Source: Rhizobium sp. Q54 (GTDB lineage: Bacteria > Pseudomonadota > Alphaproteobacteria > Reyranellales > Reyranellaceae). Taken from it: 52,790 nucleotides of DNA. The stretch is from positions 1-52,790 of the forward strand of contig CAMDOT010000013.1 in the NCBI GenBank assembly GCA_945903635.1. The letters run 5' to 3'. Position 1 is the stretch's first letter. Each line of letters begins with the position of its first letter. Both the position numbers and the translations under genes were made by a program. Under the pieces are notes generated by a model that worked only from the letters and a program-made list of their open reading frames with translations, was not told where the DNA came from and did not search any database. Below are positions 15,414-23,880 of this stretch, in pieces.

Positions 15414-15890
15414 ATGGGCCGTCCACCTGCCAAGACCTCCGCCGCCAATCTCGATCGCGGGCTGCTGCCGTCGCTGCTGGGCTATGCGCTCCGTCGCACG
15501 CAGTCCGCAGTATTCGCCGATTTCGCCGCAACGTTTTCCACGGCCGGCGCGGCGCTGACACCGGGCGAATTCGGCCTGCTGGTTCTCGTCGAACGCAATG
15601 CCGGCCTCAGTCAGATGACGCTGGCGCGGGCTCTCGGCATCGACCGCTCGACCCTGGTGCCCATCCTCGACCGCCTGCAGGCGCGCAGCCTGTTGGAGCG
15701 GCGGCGCTCGCCCACCGACGGGCGCACCCATGCGCTCGAACTGACGCCCGCCGGCACCAAGGCGCTGGTGCGCTTCACCAGTCTGGTACGGAAGCACGAA
15801 AAGCGCATCGCGTCCCGCCTTTCGACCGCCGAAACTGAAACGTTCATCAGCCTCCTGGAGAAGGTGCGGGCCGGCACGCGTTCGATATAG
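15414..15890 (+). CDS. MarR family transcriptional regulator
   Basis: 158 residues with the MarR winged helix: LTPGEFGLLVLVERNAGLSQMTLARAL, recognition helix GIDRSTLVPILDRLQARSLLERR, and the wing RRSPTDGRTHALELT. MarR proteins are dimers that usually repress divergent genes and respond to an aromatic acid or acyl-CoA ligand. The ATG at 15414 fits the family start; a longer frame from 14352 is antisense to the reductase gene and is not real. It is divergent from the reductase-SDR-oxygenase operon and lies 24 bases before a thioesterase gene. The likely operator is at 15373-15393, with a second target in front of the pirin and CoA-ligase genes. Confidence 0.87.
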   Translation: MGRPPAKTSAANLDRGLLPSLLGYALRRTQSAVFADFAATFSTAGAALTPGEFGLLVLVERNAGLSQMTLARALGIDRSTLVPILDRLQARSLLERRRSPTDGRTHALELTPAGTKALVRFTSLVRKHEKRIASRLSTAETETFISLLEKVRAGTRSI

Positions 15891-15914
15891 TCCGCCCGCC
15901 ATGACCAGCAGCCA

Positions 15915-16415
15915 ATGAATTCAGCCCATCCCGATTTCGGCAATGTCGACGGCCAGTCGATGACTGATGCCCAACTGCTCGCGGTGCTGCGGGCCAATCC
16001 GCCGGATCCGGTGAAGGTTCTCAACGGCGAGATGCTCGACATCGATTCGGCGCGCGGTACCTGCCGCTTCCGTTTCGAGATCGTGCCGGCCTTCTGTCAT
16101 TCGAACGGCCGTGTCTGTCAGGGTGGATTCCTAACCGGCATGGTCGACACCGCGATGGCCAATGCCGCCATCGCCAAGGGCAAGATCGCGGTCGCGGTGC
16201 CGACGCTCGAACTCAAGATCAGCTTCTTCGAGGCGATGGGTCCGGGGATCGTCTACGCCGAGGGCCGGGTGATGCGTTGGGGCGGCTCGGTGGGCTTCCT
16301 CGACGGCGACCTCAAGGACGAGAAGGACCGCCTGATCGTCCACGCGACCTCGACGATCAAGATCGTGCGAGCCAAGCAGGCGCTCCGCGTCAGCGGAGCG
16401 TCCGGCGGCGTGTAG
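15915..16415 (+). CDS. PaaI-type hotdog-fold thioesterase
   Basis: 166 residues, single hotdog domain. The PaaI signature is seen at HSNGRVCQGGFLTGMVDTAMANA, with Asn64 and Asp78 as the catalytic-region residues. PaaI-type enzymes hydrolyse acyl-CoA esters, often hydroxyphenylacetyl-CoA-like dead-end products. It follows the MarR gene in the same direction, so a role in clearing CoA intermediates of the neighbouring oxygenase pathway is plausible. The ATG at 15915 has only a weak ribosome site; no better in-frame start precedes it. Confidence 0.83.
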   Translation: MNSAHPDFGNVDGQSMTDAQLLAVLRANPPDPVKVLNGEMLDIDSARGTCRFRFEIVPAFCHSNGRVCQGGFLTGMVDTAMANAAIAKGKIAVAVPTLELKISFFEAMGPGIVYAEGRVMRWGGSVGFLDGDLKDEKDRLIVHATSTIKIVRAKQALRVSGASGGV

Positions 16416-16488
16416 CGCTGCAGGGAGCGTAGCGACCGAAGCGCGGGCGCCGCACGGTGCAGAAGGGATCCACACGCTAAAGCACATC

Positions 16489-16514
16489 ATGAGCGGGCTG
16501 GAAGCCCGCGGTCC
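16489..16514 (+). repeat. REP-like hairpin, copy 1
   Basis: A 26-bp unit of the form ATGAGCG-x-GC-y-GGA-y'-GC-x'-CGCGGTCC, with x=G, y=T. It folds as a 7-bp stem with a GGA loop. Two more copies at 38229-38284 differ only at paired stem positions. It sits one base before the stop of the puuE-like gene, between convergent genes. Confidence 0.7.
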
Positions 16515-16515
16515 G

Positions 16516-17409
16516 TCAGAGCTTGAGCCAATGCTCGGCGATCTGCCGGCGGGTGGCGAACCAGGCGCCGCCCTTCTGCTTCATGTGGCCGACGATGCGG
16601 TCGAGGGCGGCGATGCGGCCCGGCCGGCCGATCATGCGCAGGTGCAGTCCGATCGACATCATCTTCGGCGAGCGCTCGCCCTCGGCCCACAGCGTGTCGA
16701 AAGCGTCGGTCGTGTAGTCGGCGAAGTCGCGCGCCGTCACGAAGCGGTGAAAACCCTGGTGATAGTGCATGTCGTTGGTGTCGAAGCTGTAGGGGATTAC
16801 CAGATGCTTCTTGCCCGACACCTCCGTCTCGAACGGCAGGTCGTCGGAATAGTCGTCGCTATCATAGAGGAAGCCGCCTTCCTCGACGAGCAGGCGTCGC
16901 GTGTTGGGTGAAGGCGTGGAGCGCGTGTGCCAACCCACGGGCCGCGTACCGGCGATCTCCGTCAGTACCTTCACCGTCCTGGCGATTGCCTCGCGCTCGG
17001 CTGCCTCTTCCATGTGGGCATGCTTCTCCCAGCGCCAGCCATGGCAGGCGATCTCGTGGCCGCGCTTCACGGCATCCTCGATCAGCCAGGGCGACAACTG
17101 CGCCGCCATCCCGCAAGTGCTGACGGTGGTGGCGATGCCCAGCCGCTCGAGTGTGTCGGCGATGCGCCACCACGCGGCCTTGGTGCCGTACTCGAAGTGC
17201 GATTCCATGCAGCGGTCGGGAACGCCTAAGACTTCGTCGGTGACTTCGTAAACCTTCTCGTTGTGCGGATCGCCCGAGGAGAGTGACATCTCGGCGCCCT
17301 CCTCGAAGTTGATCACGAAGGAGACGGCAACCCGTGCGCCGCCGGGCCACTTCGGATCGGGTGGCGTGCGGCCGTAGCCCCTCATGTCGCGCATAACTCG
17401 ATCACGCAT
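16516..17409 (-). CDS. puuE: Polysaccharide deacetylase-family allantoinase (PuuE type)
   Basis: 297 residues. The N-terminus MRDRVMRDMRGYGRTPPDPKW and the following INFEEGAE match cofactor-independent allantoinases (PuuE), which open the hydantoin ring of allantoin to allantoate. NodB-fold segments are visible: STCGMAAQLSPWLI, KRGHEIACHGWRWE and GWHTRSTPSPNTRRLL. The ATG at 17409 overlaps the racemase stop by eight bases and gives the conserved N-terminus; an internal ATG at 17394 would cut it. The pairing with a hydantoin/Asp-Glu racemase homologue and a nearby polyamine-type ABC transporter fits ureide or hydantoin use. Related deacetylase-fold amidohydrolases could share this pattern. Confidence 0.78.
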   Translation of the reverse strand: MRDRVMRDMRGYGRTPPDPKWPGGARVAVSFVINFEEGAEMSLSSGDPHNEKVYEVTDEVLGVPDRCMESHFEYGTKAAWWRIADTLERLGIATTVSTCGMAAQLSPWLIEDAVKRGHEIACHGWRWEKHAHMEEAAEREAIARTVKVLTEIAGTRPVGWHTRSTPSPNTRRLLVEEGGFLYDSDDYSDDLPFETEVSGKKHLVIPYSFDTNDMHYHQGFHRFVTARDFADYTTDAFDTLWAEGERSPKMMSIGLHLRMIGRPGRIAALDRIVGHMKQKGGAWFATRRQIAEHWLKL

Positions 17410-18154
17410 CCTTGTGGCCGATCACGTTGGCGAGCGCCTGGCTGAGGCCCGTGGAATCCTTCGGGCCGGGCCGGCGGTAGGTGCCGACGGTCGCCTTGCG
17501 TGGATTGAGGCGCACGAGGCCTTCGGCCATGGTGACGGCGGCCTGGATGCCGTCGACCAGTGGCACCGGCACACGCTCTCGCAGCTTCGTGGCGAGCCCG
17601 GCGAGCGGTGCGCCGGCCAGGATCACCACGTCGGCGCCGTTGTGGGTGACGACGCGGTTGGCGAGGTCGACCAGCAACTGTTCCTTCTCATCGGCCACGT
17701 CGTTGATGTTGGTGAAGGCGCTGTCGAGCATCTGGATGGCAGCGCACCGGCCCGACATGCCGTGCCATTCCACGATCTCGGCGAACCACGGTTCCAGCGC
17801 CTTGGCGAAGCTCACGATGGCGAATTTGCGGCCCAGGGTGCAGGCGACCAGCATCGCGGCCTCCGCCATGCCGACCACGGGGAAGTCGAACAGCTCGCGT
17901 GCGCCGCCCAGGCCCGGATCGCCGAAGGCAGCGACGATGGCGGCATCGAAGCTGCCGCGCCGCTCGGCCAGCATCTCCAGCATCACCGCGCTGCCGATCG
18001 CCGCCTCGGCCCGCGTGGCGATGTAGGGCACGCCGCGCGGCGCCGTCATGGGAAGAAGTTCCGTTCCCGGACTGGCCACCAGCTTGCCGGCGGCAACCAG
18101 CCGGTCGGTGACTCCGGTGGAGGTGTTGGGATTGGCGACCAGGATCTTCATCAT
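17402..18154 (-). CDS. Asp/Glu/hydantoin racemase superfamily protein lacking the usual catalytic cysteines
   Basis: 250 residues. The fold is recognisable from ILVANPNTSTGVTDRL at the start and AAFGDPGLGGARELFDFPVVG (shown by its ends AAFGDPG and FPVVG). In hydantoin and allantoin racemases the two catalytic Cys sit in a CFGDPG-like motif and in a GCAG-like motif; here these positions read AAFGDPG (Ala76) and LAGAPLAG (about 180-186). So a two-cysteine racemisation mechanism is unlikely, and another activity or a binding role is possible. Two ATGs at 18154 and 18151 are both possible starts after AAGGTGG. It overlaps the allantoinase gene and follows a 332-bp gap holding a repeated non-coding element. 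Confidence 0.78.
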   Translation of the reverse strand: MMKILVANPNTSTGVTDRLVAAGKLVASPGTELLPMTAPRGVPYIATRAEAAIGSAVMLEMLAERRGSFDAAIVAAFGDPGLGGARELFDFPVVGMAEAAMLVACTLGRKFAIVSFAKALEPWFAEIVEWHGMSGRCAAIQMLDSAFTNINDVADEKEQLLVDLANRVVTHNGADVVILAGAPLAGLATKLRERVPVPLVDGIQAAVTMAEGLVRLNPRKATVGTYRRPGPKDSTGLSQALANVIGHKDA

Positions 18155-18164
18155 GCCACCTTAA

Positions 18165-18441
18165 GATAGATTTGCAGGTTCAGCCGAATCCGTGCTAGTT
18201 TTTTGCTACAGTGGACGTCCTTGTAGGCACTGCTGGCAACGCTCGGACGGTCTCCCGTTTCGGGCGTTTTTTGTGGTCCACGGACGTCCGATCCAGCGGT
18301 GATTTCTGGCACTCCGATCAAGCGAAGCAGCCGGCGTCGGTGGCACAGTTCGTCAGGGGGCGATCAGGCAGCCGGATCAAGGGCTTGACCCAAGTCCGTG
18401 GCACAAGGTGCGGTACACCGCGTGGCACAACGATGTGTGCC
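18165..18441 (+). ncRNA. Repeated non-coding unit, copy 1: promoter, short transcript, terminator-like hairpin, GGCACA repeats
   Basis: This fills the 332-bp gap 18155-18486. The first 45 bp (from GATAGATTTGCAGG) match copy 2 at 48997 at roughly 85 percent and contain promoter-like hexamers TTTGCA-N18-CTAGTT. A CCCG-TTT-CGGG hairpin followed by six T residues ends at 18272. GTGGTCCA follows, then GGCACA at 18342, 18400 and 18424, the last paired with TGTGCC at 18436. The predicted transcript is about 65 nt. No ORF with a ribosome site is seen. Transcription and an RNA product are inferred. Confidence 0.45.
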
Positions 18442-18486
18442 GAGGAATGGTCCACTTTCGAGGGGCCGAGCGCCACGGGTATCGGC

Positions 18487-19287
18487 TCAAAAGTCGGCGA
18501 GCTTGCGCAGCCCGACCAGCCGGTCGCCGATGATTAGGGCGACGATGGCGAGCAGGACCAGGCCGGCCGAGATCGCCGCGATCGTGGGGTCGGGGGTCTC
18601 CTCGACATACTGCAGCATCTGGATCGGCAAGGTCTTGGTCCAGGCGTCGGTGAAGAAGATCGAGATCGGGTAGTTGTCCATGGACGCCAGGAACGCGAAC
18701 ATGCCCGATGTGAGGAATGCCGGCGCCAGCGCCGGCACCAGCACGCGCATCAGGGCCGTGGGATAATTGCAGCCGAGCGTGCGGGCAGCATCGATCAGCG
18801 AGAAATCGAACAGCGAGAGCGCGCCCACCACCGTGCGCACGACATAGGGCAGCGTGATCACGACATGCGCCACGAACAGGCTCGCGTAGACGTCGCGCAG
18901 CCCCATGGCCTTGAAGCCCTGCAGCATCGCGATGCCGATCACCAGGCCCGGCAGCATCAGCGGCGAGATCAGGAAGGTGGCGATCGCCTCGCGGCCGGGG
19001 AAGCGGCCGCGAACGAGGGCGATGGCGCAGAGCGTGCCCAGCATCATGGCGATGACGGTGGAGATCGCCGCGACCTGCACCGAAACCATGAGGGCAGGCA
19101 GCAGGCCGCGCGTGTTGGCGAGCTTCTGATACCAGCGCATCGACCAGTCGGGCGGCGGCAGGGTGAAGACGGTCGACGAGCCGAATGAGACCGCGATGGT
19201 GACGATCAGCGGCGTCATCAGGAAGACCACGGCGAAGGCCGCGATGAACCAGACGAAAGTGCGGGTCAGGCGCTCGGTCGCGGTCAT
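18487..19287 (-). CDS. ABC transporter permease (spermidine/putrescine PotC-like)
   Basis: 266 residues with about six membrane segments. The first is TFVWFIAAFAVVFLMTPLIV, and the binding-protein-dependent permease loop (EAA-type) is at SLFDFSLIDAARTLGCN. It resembles PotC/PotI, the second permease of polyamine-type importers. Its ATG overlaps the stop of the PotB-like gene (4 bases). It is the last gene of a binding protein, ATPase, permease, permease operon. The nearby allantoinase and racemase-like genes suggest a nitrogen-rich small molecule rather than a proven polyamine substrate. Confidence 0.88.
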   Translation of the reverse strand: MTATERLTRTFVWFIAAFAVVFLMTPLIVTIAVSFGSSTVFTLPPPDWSMRWYQKLANTRGLLPALMVSVQVAAISTVIAMMLGTLCAIALVRGRFPGREAIATFLISPLMLPGLVIGIAMLQGFKAMGLRDVYASLFVAHVVITLPYVVRTVVGALSLFDFSLIDAARTLGCNYPTALMRVLVPALAPAFLTSGMFAFLASMDNYPISIFFTDAWTKTLPIQMLQYVEETPDPTIAAISAGLVLLAIVALIIGDRLVGLRKLADF

Positions 19288-20144
19288 GTGCTGCCGCCCA
19301 GCCGCCGGGCGAGCCAGGTCGAGCCGACCACGATGGCGACCGCGAGGGTGAGCAGGATGACCGCCGTGGTCGAGCCCAGCTGCTCGTTGCGCATCAGCAG
19401 GAAGGAGCGGCCGGTGAGGGTGGCCAGCGTCTGGAACCGGTCGCCGATCAGCAGCGAGGGGATCACGAACATCGACACGCTCATGGAGAAGACGAAGGCC
19501 ACGCCCGAGACAATGCCCGGCAGGGTGAGCGGCAAGGTTACGTGCGTAAAGCGATAGAGCGGTGTGGCGCCCAGGGTGGCGCCGGCTTCGCTGAGGCGCG
19601 GGTCGATCAACTTCACGACCGAATAAATCGGCAGGATCATGAAGGGCAGGAAGATGTTGGCCGCACCCAGCACCAGCCCGGTCTCGGTGAACAGCAGCCG
19701 CTGCGGTTCGTCCCAGATGCCGAGCCCGACCAAGAGTTGGGAGACGACGCCGTCGCGGCGCAGCACGATCTGCCAGGCGAAGGCTTTCACCACCGCGCCG
19801 ATCGAGAGCGGCAGGATGATCGAGACCAGCATCACGATCTGGACCACCGTGCCGGCGCGGGCGAGGGCGAACGCCGCAGGATAGCCGATGACGAAGCAGA
19901 AGAGCGTGACCCAGGCCGCGACCCGCAACGTGTTGCCGATCACGCGCCAGTTGAAGGGGTCGCTCATGAACGAAATGTAGGGCTGCACGGTCGGCCCAGC
20001 GGGACCGACGAAGCTCTTCATCAGCAGCCAGAGCAGGGGGTAGGCGTAGACGACCAGCAGATAGAGGACGGCCGGCACCGCAAGCAGGATGACGGGATCC
20101 CGCCACGGCGAGGGGGCCGACGAGGGGGTGGCCCGCGTGTTCAT
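19284..20144 (-). CDS. ABC transporter permease (spermidine/putrescine PotB-like)
   Basis: 286 residues with a short Pro/Ser-rich N-terminus, then membrane helices starting at PVILLAVPAVLYLLVVYAYP. The EAA-type loop is at SEAGATLGATPLYRFTHVTLP. It pairs with the following PotC-like permease to form the transmembrane channel. The ATG at 20144 (ATGA overlap with the ATPase stop) is preferred to an ATG 36 bases upstream inside the ATPase gene. Confidence 0.87.
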   Translation of the reverse strand: MNTRATPSSAPSPWRDPVILLAVPAVLYLLVVYAYPLLWLLMKSFVGPAGPTVQPYISFMSDPFNWRVIGNTLRVAAWVTLFCFVIGYPAAFALARAGTVVQIVMLVSIILPLSIGAVVKAFAWQIVLRRDGVVSQLLVGLGIWDEPQRLLFTETGLVLGAANIFLPFMILPIYSVVKLIDPRLSEAGATLGATPLYRFTHVTLPLTLPGIVSGVAFVFSMSVSMFVIPSLLIGDRFQTLATLTGRSFLLMRNEQLGSTTAVILLTLAVAIVVGSTWLARRLGGST

Positions 20145-21202
20145 GACGCTGGATAGATGAGCGTGTCGGACACGGCCCAACCGAGTTTCATCTCCGTTCC
20201 CGGTGCCGGCACGCCGTCTGCCAGGTCGGCCGTCTCGACCATGAGCTGATCGCTGCCCTCGGTCTCGAAGTGGAGCTGGACCTTCGAGCCCTGGAACACG
20301 GCATCGCGCAGGCGGGCGATGAGCGCGTAGTCTCCGGGCGCATTCACCCTGATGCGTTCGGGCCGCACCGCGAGCAGGACCGAGGCGCCCGCCACGAAGT
20401 TGCCGACGGCGCGCAGCGGCCCGAACGCTGTTTCGACCGTCACCATGCCCTGATCGGTGCTGACGACGGTACCCGCGAGACGCGACGAGAGGCCGACGAA
20501 CTCCAGGGCGAAGGCGGTCGCCGGCCGCCGGTAAATTTCCTCCGGCGTCGCCAGGTGCTCGATGGCGCCGCGATACATGACGGCGATGCGATCGGACATG
20601 GTGAGCGCCTCGTCCTGGTCGTGCGTCACGAACACCGCGGTGGTGCCGAGTTCGCGCAGCAGGCGCCGCAGCTCGATCTGCATCGTCTCGCGCAGCTTGC
20701 GATCAAGGGCGGAGAAGGGCTCGTCGAGCAGCAGCAGCTTGGGCCCGACCGCGAGCGCGCGGGCAACAGCCACGCGCTGCTGCTGGCCGCCTGACAGGGC
20801 GCGTACCGAGCGATCGGCAAATTCGGTGAGATGCACCAGCTCGAGGAAGCGCTTCACCGTCGGGGCGATATCCGAAGCGGCGCGCCTGCGGGCTTTTAGG
20901 CCGAAGGCCACGTTCTCGGCGACGGTGAGGTGGGGGAATAGCGCATAGTTCTGGAACACCACGCCGACGTCGCGCCGATGCGGCGGCTTGGCCGTGATGT
21001 CCTCGCCGTCGAGCCGGACCGTGCCGCGATCGGCCGAGAGAAGCCCCGCCACGATCCGCAGCAAGGTAGTCTTGCCGCAGCCGGAAGGCCCGAGCAGCGA
21101 CACGAATTCGCCGGCGCGGACCTGGAGATCGACACCCCCCAGCACGGTGGCGGCGCCGAACGATTTCTCCGCCGCCGAGACGTCGAGAAAGGACTCCGTC
21201 AC
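20141..21202 (-). CDS. ABC transporter ATP-binding protein (PotA/FbpC-like)
   Basis: 353 residues. The ATPase domain has Walker A GPSGCGKTT (38-46), Q-loop FQNYALFPHL, signature LSGGQQQRVAVARAL, Walker B LLLLDEPFSALD and the switch His in VTHDQDEA. A C-terminal TOBE-type regulatory domain follows from about residue 240. It energises import through the two permeases encoded next. The GTG start at 21202, nine bases after the binding-protein stop, matches the expected N-terminus; the frame upstream runs into that gene. Confidence 0.9.
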   Translation of the reverse strand: MTESFLDVSAAEKSFGAATVLGGVDLQVRAGEFVSLLGPSGCGKTTLLRIVAGLLSADRGTVRLDGEDITAKPPHRRDVGVVFQNYALFPHLTVAENVAFGLKARRRAASDIAPTVKRFLELVHLTEFADRSVRALSGGQQQRVAVARALAVGPKLLLLDEPFSALDRKLRETMQIELRRLLRELGTTAVFVTHDQDEALTMSDRIAVMYRGAIEHLATPEEIYRRPATAFALEFVGLSSRLAGTVVSTDQGMVTVETAFGPLRAVGNFVAGASVLLAVRPERIRVNAPGDYALIARLRDAVFQGSKVQLHFETEGSDQLMVETADLADGVPAPGTEMKLGWAVSDTLIYPAS

Positions 21203-21210
21203 GACGCGCT

Positions 21211-22263
21211 CTACAGCGCCATGTCCCGATCCCAGCGCTTGACCCACGCTTCACGGTTGGCGGCGACGAAGGCCCAGTCGACGGTGTGGATCGTGGCGTT
21301 CGTCGGCATGCCGGCGGGAATGGCCGCGTCCTTGTTGGTCGGCAGCGAATTGGTCTTGGCGGCGAGCGTGCCCTGCACATCGACGCTCAACATGACGTCG
21401 ATGTAGCCGGCGCCCAGCTCGGGCTGCGGCGCGCCTTTCACCAGGGCGACGCCGGACGGCATCGAGAAGATGCCTTCCTTCGGCACGGCGATGTCGACCG
21501 GGGCGCCGCTGCTCTTGCGGTCGAGGGCCACCTGCGAGATCGCGCTCGAGATCATGAAGCCCTCGCCCTGCTCCAGCAGATTGTACGCCTGTGGCATCTG
21601 CGTGTAGGCGGTCAGCAGGTTTGGCTTGATCGTCACCAGCTTCTTGAAGGCGGCGTCGATGTCCTTCTGGGCGTCGGCCATCGGCTTGCCGGTGGCGAGG
21701 TGTGCGGCCATGAACAGGTTGGCGAGACCCTCGGTGTTCTGCAGTGAGGGCAGGATGATGCGGCCCTTGTACTTGGGGTCGTAGATGTCCGCCCACGAGG
21801 TCGGCGGCACGGGCATCACCTTGGGATTGTAGGCGATGGCGAGCCAGGGCTGCAGGTAGTTGCACCACATGCCGTCCATATGGATCGTGCCGGGCTTCAG
21901 GAGCGCCAGGTTCGGGATCTTCGCTGGCGTAAGCTTCTCCAGCAGGCCTTCGCTGACGGCGGGGATCATCACCGGATCGTCCATCATCACGACGGACAGA
22001 TACTGCTTGTCCTTGTTCTTCTGCATCTTCTCGAGATTGACCAGCGAGCGCGAACCCTCGAACACGACCTTGCAGCCCAGTTTCTTTTCGGCCGCTGGCG
22101 CCACGATCTGCTCGACGAAGCTCTTGTGGCTGGCGGCCCCGCCGACCACGACTTCCTTGGTCTGGGCGCGCAGGATACGCGGCGCCGCGAGGGTGGCAGT
22201 CGCCGCACCGGCAGCGGCCAGGATTGCCCGGCGATTGAAAGAGACGGTCGTGGTCTTTGTCAT
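21211..22263 (-). CDS. ABC transporter substrate-binding protein (polyamine/iron-type, Tat signal)
   Basis: 350 residues. The N-terminus NRRAILAAAGAATATLAAP has a twin-arginine signal, then a mature start near AQTKEVVVGG. The fold is that of extracellular solute-binding proteins of the PotD/AfuA group: NYLQPWLAIAYNPKV, TSWADIYDPKYKGRI and GEGFMISSAIS. It is the first gene of a four-gene importer operon. The substrate is not evident from sequence. Confidence 0.87.
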   Translation of the reverse strand: MTKTTTVSFNRRAILAAAGAATATLAAPRILRAQTKEVVVGGAASHKSFVEQIVAPAAEKKLGCKVVFEGSRSLVNLEKMQKNKDKQYLSVVMMDDPVMIPAVSEGLLEKLTPAKIPNLALLKPGTIHMDGMWCNYLQPWLAIAYNPKVMPVPPTSWADIYDPKYKGRIILPSLQNTEGLANLFMAAHLATGKPMADAQKDIDAAFKKLVTIKPNLLTAYTQMPQAYNLLEQGEGFMISSAISQVALDRKSSGAPVDIAVPKEGIFSMPSGVALVKGAPQPELGAGYIDVMLSVDVQGTLAAKTNSLPTNKDAAIPAGMPTNATIHTVDWAFVAANREAWVKRWDRDMAL

Positions 22264-22304
22264 GAGGGGCTCCCTTGTCGACCCCCGGGAAGCAAGGAAC
22301 GTGC

Positions 22305-22898
22305 CTAGGGAGTGGCCTTCAGCCGCGCTACCTCGTCTTCCAGTTCCTTGATCCGCTGCGTGAGCTGGTTCACTGCCGGTGCGATCTCGGTCTCGCTGTA
22401 GCGAGCGACAATGTGCTGGCGGCAGTTGATGTCCCAGGCCTCGATCCTGAAGGCGATCGCCCGTTGCGGTTTCGCCTTGTACGCGGGGTCGACCAGACGC
22501 TCCATGAGTTCGGCATCATCCTCGATCACACGGGCGCGGCCCCAGAGCTTTAGCCGCTGCTGGGTGGCGAAATGCAGGATGAAGATGTGGGCTCGGTCGT
22601 TCTCCTTGAGATGGCCCAAGGTGATGTACTGCCGATTGCCGGCGAAATCGGCGAAGGCGAGCATGTGAGTTCCGATCGGCTTCAGGAAGCCCGCCGGCCC
22701 GCCGCGATGCTGGATATAAGGACGGCCATCGGCGCTGGCCGTTGCAAAGAAGAAGGTATCGATGGCGGCCAGGAACTGCCGGAGGTCGTCCGTGATCTCC
22801 GACTGCCAGTCGCGATCCTCGAAGGCGGCGCGCGAGCCGAGACGGGCCTGCTCCGCCTTGACCGCCGGCGAGAACATCACGTCTTCGGGTTTCTCCAT
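22305..22898 (-). CDS. Pyridoxamine 5'-phosphate oxidase-like FMN-binding family protein
   Basis: 197 residues, split-barrel flavin-binding fold: FFFATASADGRPYIQHRGGPAGFL, then FADFAGNRQYITLGHL and a domain near RLKLWGRARVIED. Proteins of this shape reduce or oxidise small molecules using FMN or F420; the specific substrate is unknown. The last 30 residues (NQLTQRIKELEDEVARLK) form a coiled coil, which suggests oligomerisation. The ATG at 22898 follows CTGGAG. It lies two bases after the DUF815 ATPase stop, so the two genes are probably co-transcribed. Confidence 0.82.
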   Translation of the reverse strand: MEKPEDVMFSPAVKAEQARLGSRAAFEDRDWQSEITDDLRQFLAAIDTFFFATASADGRPYIQHRGGPAGFLKPIGTHMLAFADFAGNRQYITLGHLKENDRAHIFILHFATQQRLKLWGRARVIEDDAELMERLVDPAYKAKPQRAIAFRIEAWDINCRQHIVARYSETEIAPAVNQLTQRIKELEDEVARLKATP

Positions 22899-22900
22899 GG

Positions 22901-23764
22901 CTACTCCAGTTTCTTGCCGAGCTGGCCCGCCACTTCCTGGATGAACTGCCAGGCGACGCGACCCGAGCGCGAGCCGCGCGTAACCGACCACTCGATCGCC
23001 CGCTTGCGCAACTCGTCGGCGGGTACGCCGAGTTTGTAGTAGGCGGCGTAGCCCTCGATCATGGCGAAGAAAGTGTCCTGGTCGGCGTTGTGGAAGCCGA
23101 GCCACAGGCCGAACCGGTCCGACAGCGACACTTTCTCCTCGACCGCTTCCGATGGGTTGATCGCCGTCGAGCGTTCATTCTCGATCATGTCGCGCGGCAT
23201 CAGATGGCGGCGGTTGGAGGTAGCGTAGAACACCACGTTCTCCGGCCGGCCCTCGATGCCGCCCTCGAGTACCGCCTTCAGTGACTTGTAGGCTGCATCC
23301 TGGCCATCGAAGGAAAGGTCGTCGCAGAACACCAGGAAACGGCGCGCCGAACCGCGGATCTTCGACAGCAGCGCCGGCAGGGACGGGATGTCCTCGCGGT
23401 GGATCTCGACCAGGGCCAGCGGCCCCGGCGGGCCACCCAGCTCATGGTTAACGTGGGCGTGGACGGCCTTCACGATCGAGCTCTTTCCCGCGCCGCGCGA
23501 GCCCCACAGCAGGGCATTGTTCGCCGGCAACCCCTTGGCGAATCGCCGGGTATTCTCGAGCAGGGTCTCCTTTTGGCGGTCGATCCCCATAAGAAGGTCG
23601 AGATTGACCCGGTTGACCCTCGGCACCGCCTCGAGCCGGTGGCCGGCGGCATGCCAGACATAGGCTTCGGCCGCGCCGATGTCGGCGCCGGGTGCGAGTG
23701 GCGGGGCGAGGCGGTCGACCGCTTCGGCGATGCGTGAAAGTATTGCTTTAAGGTCTTGATCCAT
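22901..23764 (-). CDS. DUF815 family AAA-type ATPase
   Basis: 287 residues. Walker A GSRGAGKSS (about 89-97), Walker B LVFCDDLSF, sensor-type ATSNRRHLMPRDMI and an arginine-rich tail are visible. This family is widespread in proteobacteria, often next to the secDF-yajC locus, and is of uncertain function. The ATG at 23764 is preferred to one 54 bases upstream because the N-terminus MDQDLKAILSRIAEAVDRL fits the family. It is divergent from yajC, with the promoter of that operon in between. Confidence 0.85.
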   Translation of the reverse strand: MDQDLKAILSRIAEAVDRLAPPLAPGADIGAAEAYVWHAAGHRLEAVPRVNRVNLDLLMGIDRQKETLLENTRRFAKGLPANNALLWGSRGAGKSSIVKAVHAHVNHELGGPPGPLALVEIHREDIPSLPALLSKIRGSARRFLVFCDDLSFDGQDAAYKSLKAVLEGGIEGRPENVVFYATSNRRHLMPRDMIENERSTAINPSEAVEEKVSLSDRFGLWLGFHNADQDTFFAMIEGYAAYYKLGVPADELRKRAIEWSVTRGSRSGRVAWQFIQEVAGQLGKKLE

Positions 23765-23812
23765 CGTTGCCGGCCGCCTGAAAGGGGGCGACCATATCGC
23801 CCCCCGCTTGCA

Positions 23813-23840
23813 TTGCAAAGCGGGCGCGGGCCGCTATAGT
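23813..23840 (+). promoter_or_regulatory. Sigma-70-type promoter of the yajC-secD-secF operon
   Basis: TTGCAA (23813-23818) and TATAGT (23835-23840) are separated by 16 bp, 40 bp before the yajC start, which has AGGAGC as ribosome site. The match to consensus is good for a GC-rich alphaproteobacterium. Confidence 0.55.
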
Positions 23841-23880
23841 CCGCGCGCTTTTTCGACGGCCGGAAGATCAGGAGCAGAAG

